Assembly: GCF_964355755.1 (NCBI RefSeq)
Contig: NC_092675.1
Location: forward strand, 9,935,312-9,999,311
Origin: Antedon mediterranea
Lineage: Eukaryota > Echinodermata > Crinoidea > Comatulida > Antedonidae
DNA: 64,000 nt
Reading direction: 5' to 3'
Below are positions 52,401 through 61,400 of this stretch, in pieces (the first letter of the stretch is position 1; every line of letters starts with the position of its first letter). Under the pieces are notes generated by a model that searched no databases, was not told the DNA's origin, and was given only the letters and a program-made list of their open reading frames with translations. Position numbers and translations under genes: made by a program.

Positions 52401-55400
52401 ATTTGCCTGCTTTCAAATATTTGTTTTTCTGAAGCTTAGTATAACTGACATGTAATCCATGCTGTATACAGGTATTATTGAAACCTGTACATTGGTATTG
52501 TATGATATTATACTATACTTTATAACGAAATGAATACAGAGTGAACGTTGTTTTGGATTGGTCAATTGATTTGTAGATCACAGGTCAAGTTTTTAGTTGT
52601 ATTAGGTCATCATGTTTCATAGAAAAACCTGATTACAATGTAAAAGGGTAGAGCATGAAGAATTTTAGATATAGGTCATTAATTTTACAGTGTTGTGATG
52701 CTTCTAAGGTAAAACATGAAACAAGTAATACAATCGCAATAATTTATTAGCATTGTAAACATATTTTCACAAATATCATGAGTTTTTTAAACCTTTACAT
52801 TGACTCTTTGGAATACATTGCTTTGATGTAAAACCTCTGTCTGGTGGCAGTCTGTGGTCTTGTATGTATAAATATTACAAATATTTTAAGTTAAATATTA
52901 AGTTTAATATATAACTTAAAGCAGAGCATTGGTTGGTTACTATGTTAACCAATAAGATTAAATATTTTTTAAGATGAGGGAGGATGTTGAGGTCGAGGTG
53001 CCCATATGACAAACAGTGATTCACTACCTAAATTATAGTAAATCACACAGTAACCATGCTTCTAAATTAAACATAGAAAAGATGATTGATTTAGTGCTAC
53101 TTTTCTAAATGCATGAAATTTCATTCAATATGATATATTGGCATGCTACATTTTACTGTTTATCACATCATTCCGTGTACTGTAAATGTTTTCTTATAAT
53201 GTATCTTATTTGCTTTTGGAAATTGCAATAATAAACTGCAATACTAGAAACTGACTATAACATTAACAAGAGCATTATCAACCTTAAGACATTACATTCA
53301 TCATTAAATACAGTATATGTCATTCTTTTATTCAATTCCATTTTGAACAAAAGATTTGCATTCATATAATTAGTTAATATTTTAAAATATTTTATTTTTT
53401 GTGAAGTAATGTACAAATAGATGCAAAGAACACAATAGACAGATACCAACAACAGCCTGGAAGTATACTTAACTATGTGCCTGGAAAATCATCCCTGTCT
53501 GAACGTGAGCGAAAGCATGTAAGTGAGCTGTGCATTGATTAATGAGAAGGTTGTAAGTGCAGTCCTTGTTGCAAACACTATGAGACACTAAATGTTAAGT
53601 GGTTATTTGTGAAGAAATTACAGAATGGTTCACTTAGTGCATAATCAAGTTTAGAAAACTGAGTAATAGAGTAATTTTTAGCCTCCTTAATAAATTTAGA
53701 GATTTTCCATTGCAACAGTATCTCATGATGTTTGTTTATAATATTTAAAATTGATTATTTTATAGCATCGCTTATTGTATATTGTTTGTTTTTTATACAT
53801 TTTAAATTAATTTTTAAATTTGTCCTTAATGTTTTAGCACAGAAAGTGTCACTCAGTATAAAGACAGAATAAATAAATAAATCCCAAGCAATTCAGTTTT
53901 TTTTTCTGATATTTTAAATAAAAAATAAATAAATAAAACGAATACAGCATATCAATTATATTTATAATGATTAATACCAATACCAATCCTATAGTTTTAG
54001 GTTTAAGTTTTGACCCCCCACACTACCAACATTTTGTTCATGATGACCATGTAATTGGCCTTAAGCTCTGTCTACACTATCAAACTTTACTATGTGACAA
54101 AATAATGTTATGTGCCCATATATGAACATGATGATGTCATATGACTACCATATTTTGGCATATGACTACCATATTTGGGCACATCAGATTTTTTTTGTCA
54201 AACTAGAGTGTAGACAGAGCTTTACAACAAGATTATTTCATTTCCAACTTTTGGAAATTGTTTTAAATACTAATATAATAATTTTATTTTATTCATTTTA
54301 GTCACTAGCACAAGAGCAATTCAATCCACCTCCAGAAGACACACAACCCAAGTTAGTATTTTGAACTTAATTTTTCCAACGAAAAACACATTTTGGCTGG
54401 AAAATGAATTTAGAGCAAATTATTGTAACAATGACAATAAATGACAATATAATTTATAGCGAGTCAAATGGCTGAGTGGTTAGATTCAAGGACAATTCGG
54501 CCCTGAGACGATTCGGCCCAGGACTTTTAGTGGGCTGAAACGTCTCACTTTAGACCAAATTCATATTCATTTTTTTGGTATTTATCCAGTTTTTAAAGGT
54601 GTTTAACAATCCGTATTTATTGATATTGACAATCTTGATATAATATATATAAAAAATTACTAAAAAAACTTAATTTTATATTCAATTTATTACTTCGAAA
54701 ACCCTGTTTATTTCGTGCATTCGCCAAGCGACCACCAACAAAGGGCGTACCTTGTTTACATCGTTCGCGTGACTAAGAAAATTAGTATTTTCGACAATGT
54801 TTTCAAAAGGTTTGCTTTATTGCATCTTTATCCCTAGTAGTACTACCCCATAGTCTCTCTGAAAATAAAGTTTGGGGAAAAAAGCTTATTTTATGCTTAT
54901 AAATGCATATCAAAGCTGATAAATTTAAGTGTGCCGAATCGTCTCAGGGCCGAATTGTCCCGGGCCGAATAGTCCTGGGCCGAATTGTCCCAGGGCCGAA
55001 TTGTCCCAGGGCCGAATTGTCCCAGGGCCAAATCGTCCCGGGCCGAATCGTCTCAGGGCCGAATCGTCCCGTTACCAGTGATTAAGGCAGGTGCGCTGTT
55101 TACCATATCTACAGGGCCAACAATAATCGGCATGGGCTCAAGGCCCACTCGCTGCTAGTTCTAGTGATGGAACAAGTCTTCTCAGATAAGGACTATAAAC
55201 CATAGGTCCTGTATTAGGACCACTATCTGATAGGACAGTGATTAATTTACTATTGGTACTTTTTGGCCACATGTCCCTAAAGACATTAAAAAAAAATAAA
55301 TAAATTGTTTGTAATGTGTATGACGATAGACTATTTTTATTGTTGTTTTTTCACAAGTAATTACTACTATAGAGTTGATCTGCAGATACAGCATTTGATC

Positions 55401-58400
55401 TTTGACCTAAAATATTGAAGAATCTAGAGGCAATGTTTATCCTTGGTACGCCCCCTATAATCTTGACATTAATCAAATTTTGACACAACTTTACACCCAA
55501 TTTATTCAAATCTGAATGTTAGATGTTTTTAATGTGTCATTATTTATACTTATGTGTCACACATACCCTTGCCCCATTTATTATATAAACTGAAAATCAA
55601 TAATCATAATCAAGAGTTTATCTTTCTTTCAAATGTATAAATCATCTAACGATCATTATTATTATGAAAAATGCCAATATTCCTATATAATGCAATTTTT
55701 TTTTTAGTTTTCAGTCTAAAACTCAAACCGCAAGAAAACTATATGCACCACCGCCAAATGCTTACACAGCCCCACAGCAAAAGCCACAACAGCAACCACA
55801 ACAGCAGCAGCAAGTAGTTCTAAAACCAAGTAAACCAGTGGGAGTAGATCATGGTGCTTATAAACAACTGATGCATGGAGGCTATATACCTGGAAAGGGA
55901 CTGCGGAAAACAGCAGCAGGTAGGACATTTTTTATAAATATAACATTTTTTGTACGTCCTTTAATTTGATAGAATTTCTTTCTGTAAAGCACAGCAGACA
56001 TTTTGTAAACGGAAAATCAGTAATAGAAAATCAAAAAAGGTTGATTTATAGTTATTTATCATTAAAGTATTCAAGGATTAAAAATGAATCTTTTTTTTCC
56101 AACCAAGGTCACACTTTATTGCATCAGTAATTGTAAAGAATAAGTTTAAAAAGCTTACAATTTGCACATTAGCCATGAGAAAATTAATGTCTTATTTATG
56201 TTTTGTTGAAAATAAGATCATCATAGAAGAATGATATAATGTGAGCATTATAGTATACTTTAAATAGAGAATTGATGAAATAGCCATGTTATAAACAAAA
56301 TTGATTTCTATATATTTGTCAATGTACATGTGTAGTGTGATTGTTTTTTTTTTTCATTAAGGAATTATTTGTTTATAATTACTACTAATCTATAATATTT
56401 TGTTCCTTCAAGTTCTCTACTAACAGAATCGTAAAAGGTTAAAAACACAATAACAGTTAACAATTACTAAATGTATACAAATAAAACATAAACAAAAGCC
56501 AAAATTTGTTGTTTAATTTTGTTATATATTTTTCTCTACTATAGAAGAATAAACACAATAAAAAAAGTTGTATGAAAGTTTATTGTTATATCGAATAAAA
56601 TAATAATTGTGCTTTTGTTTATATTTATTTGCTTATGATTCTAACAATATTTTCTTTTTCACAGACGCTAACACAAATCACAGTCTTAACCATCAAGCGT
56701 GTTTAGACAATGTTTCTAATTTTCACGAAAGAACTTTTAATAACCTTAGAAATAGTACTAATCCAGTAGAAATACCTAAACATAGCAAGACCAGTGGACA
56801 ATCATTTAGAAATACATCAAAATCTAAAAATGATCAGTTAACAATAACACAAAATATTGGACTTTTGTCTAATAAAGTTTCCACAAACTCTCAAATTACC
56901 AAATTTACTTCTTCCGTAATACCCACTCATGCATACATGTATTTTAATTTGCACAAATCAATAAGACTCTGGAATGCAATTAGCAAATCTAATTGTGTAT
57001 ACAACAATGGTTTCAGTGAGTTTGCTAAGGAGATGAACGGTTGCAGTGATGACATTTTAGTCTCACCATTTTTGCAGTCAGTTGTAGCTGAAGATATCTA
57101 TCCATCATGCTTCTCTTCCTCAGCTTTTCCAGCAAAAGCTGTTTCAGAATTTCCAAATATTGAAGGATCAATAGAGGAATTAAAGCTTCCACAATGCTCT
57201 TCCATGCTGTTGAAACCATCTTCTTTCAAAAGAAAATTATTAGAAGAGCCATTGAAATGCAGGTGGCACAAAGTATCGCCTACAAAGCAGTTGTGTTCAC
57301 TCGTACCTGATGGGCGTCTCACTTCTGAATCGGAACTTACTAAATTAAATTTGGCATACATCGATAAACTTGAGCACTGCAATATTACAGAAATGTACCT
57401 CCATAGTCTAGATGTAGAACATTTTAACAATTCTTTAAAGTCTCCTCCCATACAGAAAAAAACTGTGTGTTATCCTGTTCGTCCAGTTTTCCGAAAAGCT
57501 CGACCAATGTTAGGTGGTGCACCTCCACTAAATAAAGAAGTGCCTTCACAAACAGCACCAAAGACAGAATCAACAGAAGTATACCAAAAACTTGCCAATG
57601 AATCAGCCGAGCATTCTTCCAGAGACTGTAATCATTTAAACAGCAAAAGGGAGAATTTGTCGAAAGAAGGAGATAATAAACAAGAAGGTGAATTATCTAA
57701 TAATAAAGTGTCTGATTCAATGCATTCTGAAAACAAAATCATAAAGCAGAACAGATACCGATCCAGACAAAAGAAGAATAGAAAAAAGACAGAAAAGGAT
57801 AGTTCAATTGATAACTTCAGCAGAGTAAAATCCTTAAATAATCTTCATTCCAATGGGCCTGCTTTTGATTATAAGGATTATGTTGCAGAGTTAAGAGGTG
57901 CAGGATCTAGAGAATCTAAGCAAGAATACAATGACCTTATTAACTTTTTTGATTCCAAATGTTCAAAGTCACAAGTTAAACGCTCAAAATCATTGCCTAA
58001 CAATGATATGCTTCTACAAAATGAATCTTTTGAAGATGATACAGATGGTGCTTCAGCAGTAAGTCTTGCATCCAGAAAAGGTTCTGCCATTTATGAAAGA
58101 TCAAGTCAAATGAATATGCTAAAAGATAATTTTAAAAATGACACCAAAGATTTTAGGCATGTTAAGAGTGGACCTGAAGATCTTAGGAGGCCAATTGGAA
58201 AAATTTGGGATCGTGAGGATACTGTAAAGGATAAGGAACCAGCACCTTCAAGGCTCTGGCTTAAGGAACTCAATGACATTGAAAGGGAGCGAAGAGGAAA
58301 CCCACCAGAGAAAAAAAACATGCCTACCGCCACACATAGTTCTTCAGTGAGAGAAACCTTACCAAAATTAACAAATAGTAAACCAACTGTTGGTGATCAT

Positions 58401-61400
58401 TATCCAGATCCACTTAAGTTTGTTAGGACAGAACTAAGACCTCAACCGAAAATAAAACTTAAAAGGGATCCCACAATATCTGTTTTATCTGCAGTGCCAA
58501 AGAATGTGAACCTACTAGTGAAACCAAAAATAACAGCTGAAGTAGAATCAGATAATCCATTCAGAAATGAATTCTTATATGATGAAAGTGGTAAGGATAA
58601 GATAGCCACTGTGAAAGATGTTGATGCAATTATTGGTGGATATTTACAAAAGGATACCATATCAGATGCTACATCAGAAGCAGAATTGCTTCAAACACTG
58701 GCTGAAATTGAAGACACAGTAAAGGACATAAAAACCATAAATGCTAAACGTCCCTCACCAGAATTAGAGACATTATATGTGCCATCCAAAACAAGAGGCA
58801 ACACAGTAACCCTGGCATTAGATGACGGCAACCTCGAGATCCAGTTGCAGGAATCAGGTTTGTCTTCTGATAATGATAGTTTTTCATCTACCTTTTTACA
58901 ACAACATCAATCACACAAACGGGTTGATGAAGAACAAGTTAAAAGATCATCTGGGGAAACCTTAGAAAGCACACCTCAAATGTTTATTCCTTCTAGGGTT
59001 GTTGAAGTTAGTGATTGTGACAATATAAATCCTTTAGACAAATTACGAAATAACTATGTTATTGAAGTTACAATGGAGAAATCTAGTGTTGGGGATATAG
59101 ATAGTTATCGTAATGAAAGTTCATTTAGTCATGAAGAAACAAGCACTTCAGAGTTATATAGTAGTTTAGATCATTGCAGACCTATATACCAAACTGAGAG
59201 CATTCCAGTTAGAAATGGTCGTAAACCAAGATTTACGCAGAGAAATGGAGTTTCATCAGCGTTATCAAATAGATCCAATCCAACGCCTATCTCAGATTCT
59301 TACAATGGTTATGATAGAATTTCAGTAGATCCTAGATTAGGGGTTGGCGAATTAGACCATTGCTTTAATACTAATAAAGTGCATGACATGAAGTATTTAC
59401 CACAGCAAGAGGATTTTGTAAACATTCCTGGAGTTGAGGATATTGTACAGAGCTGGAATGAGAGAAATAGTCATGCTCTTAACGCATCTGCGCCAGCTTA
59501 TTCTGATAATCTTGATGAGCCTACAATGGCATCCAAATTTAGGTCAGAGAGTCAATTAAGTAGCAGTAGTAGTAATTATAGGGCAGAACCTCAAGTTTAC
59601 ATGCCAAAAATAAAGTCAGTTCCACCTGACTTCAAAAGAAAAAATAAAACTAAGATTAAAAATAAACGGAATCAAAAAGAAGCGAGCTACAACAGTGTCT
59701 GTGATAACAACTTGAAAGAACATCCGCATGGTTGGAATGGACGGTTCCAAGATGGTTTATCCTTGGATGGAATGTGTCATGATCAGGCTAGAAAAGATTC
59801 ATCAATACAAGGTTTTGAATTGTTGCTGGATTTTTTATTTATAATCAAATTAAGCATGTACATCTCTTCACTCATGTCATGTCTGCATGCACTTCAAGGG
59901 CTTTCATTTGACAAATATGGGTTCTGGACTTTCAGGTGTCAAACTTTTCATGTTTCCATTCATACTATCACCAATATATCTAGATTTTAGATTGCATGCA
60001 TCTTTATTACAACAATACATCAACAATTCAATACAATTAATTCTTTCATTGTAAATTGCAAACATAGAGTATATACTTTATTTATCAACATTTCTTCATC
60101 GTATAACAAATTTCACTTGTATTGCACAGAACATGTCAACATTCATTCATATTCTTTGTACATTATATATGCTTTTGTAAAACACCGATTAATAAAGTGT
60201 TGATGTACTAATGTGAAAAAGATGCATATAAAGTAAACTACCTCCTGACAATCAAATATTTTTTTAAAGAGAATGTCTGACTTTATCTGAAAATTTATGT
60301 CTGAAAATTATTCAAGTAGATTAAAGATTATCTTTTTAAAAGTAAATTGAAGGACAATTCAGCTTTAATTTTTACTTTAAGAAAGTAGATTGAATATATT
60401 TAAAGTAACAATCTATTATTGTATTGCCTGTGGTAGTCTTGCCGATCAATTTCAAAGGTTTTCAGTTTAGTCATTCCCGTCCACAGCCTGTAGACATTAT
60501 ATACATTAATTGCTGGAAAAAAAGTATATGTTTTTGGTAATATTAAGTTTACAGTACTAATATTGCCTGAGCATATACTTTGCATTTTTAAAACAGCTAA
60601 TTTAGCAATTGGCAATAATCGATAATACTTACTATGTAACTAACTTTTTTTCTTTTTTTTTTTTATTTTTTTCTGAAAAGAAAACCTCTGATTGTGTTAT
60701 CATTTCATAGTTTCACTTTAATAATCAATAAAATATTTTATAGTTACAAAATAATATTATCTATTTCATAAGTGAGATTAATGTAAATTTTTCTAGTACA
60801 TCATGGAACCATTTAAAAGATTATGTAACATCTGACTTGATTTGCCTATCTTAATTAACCTCTTAATTTGTGCCTACTTGTTCTTATTTCTATAACTGGA
60901 TTTGGTTGTGCCTATCCCAGATGTTTCAAAATGCTAAAATTTTGACTTTTTAACATCATAATTAATTTGTATCTTGAAATAATGTTGGAGTTCTTAAATA
61001 TAAAAATGTAATTATTCCTATACAGTCCTATACAACTATGGTATAGAAACCACTTTCAATTTCTTGATTGCTTCTGTATGCTATATTATGGCGTAATTCT
61101 TTTATGTTGTGTACTATGAGTATTGTTTTATGGATATAATATGTATGTGTGTTCGATGTCTTAACCTAAATAAACATTTATGTTGCCTTTAAGCCACACA
61201 TAACTATTGCAATTTAAATTCCATGATGCGTATTTGAAATATGCGTGGCTGGATCATGTGACACTGCATATTTTATGTTTTATAATGTATACACAAAAAA
61301 CGCAATCTTATTTTTTCGATTTATGTGCCGGGCTGGCGAGGATGACATAATAAAATGTCAAAATATCTAATCCTAAAATATACTGGCATGTATATCATTC

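Noticed and set aside
59812-59990. Extension of the long exon to the TAG at 59988
   Set aside because: The added 60 residues are hydrophobic and AT-driven, and the phase-1 end at 59811 joins the next exon. It remains a possible alternative terminus.
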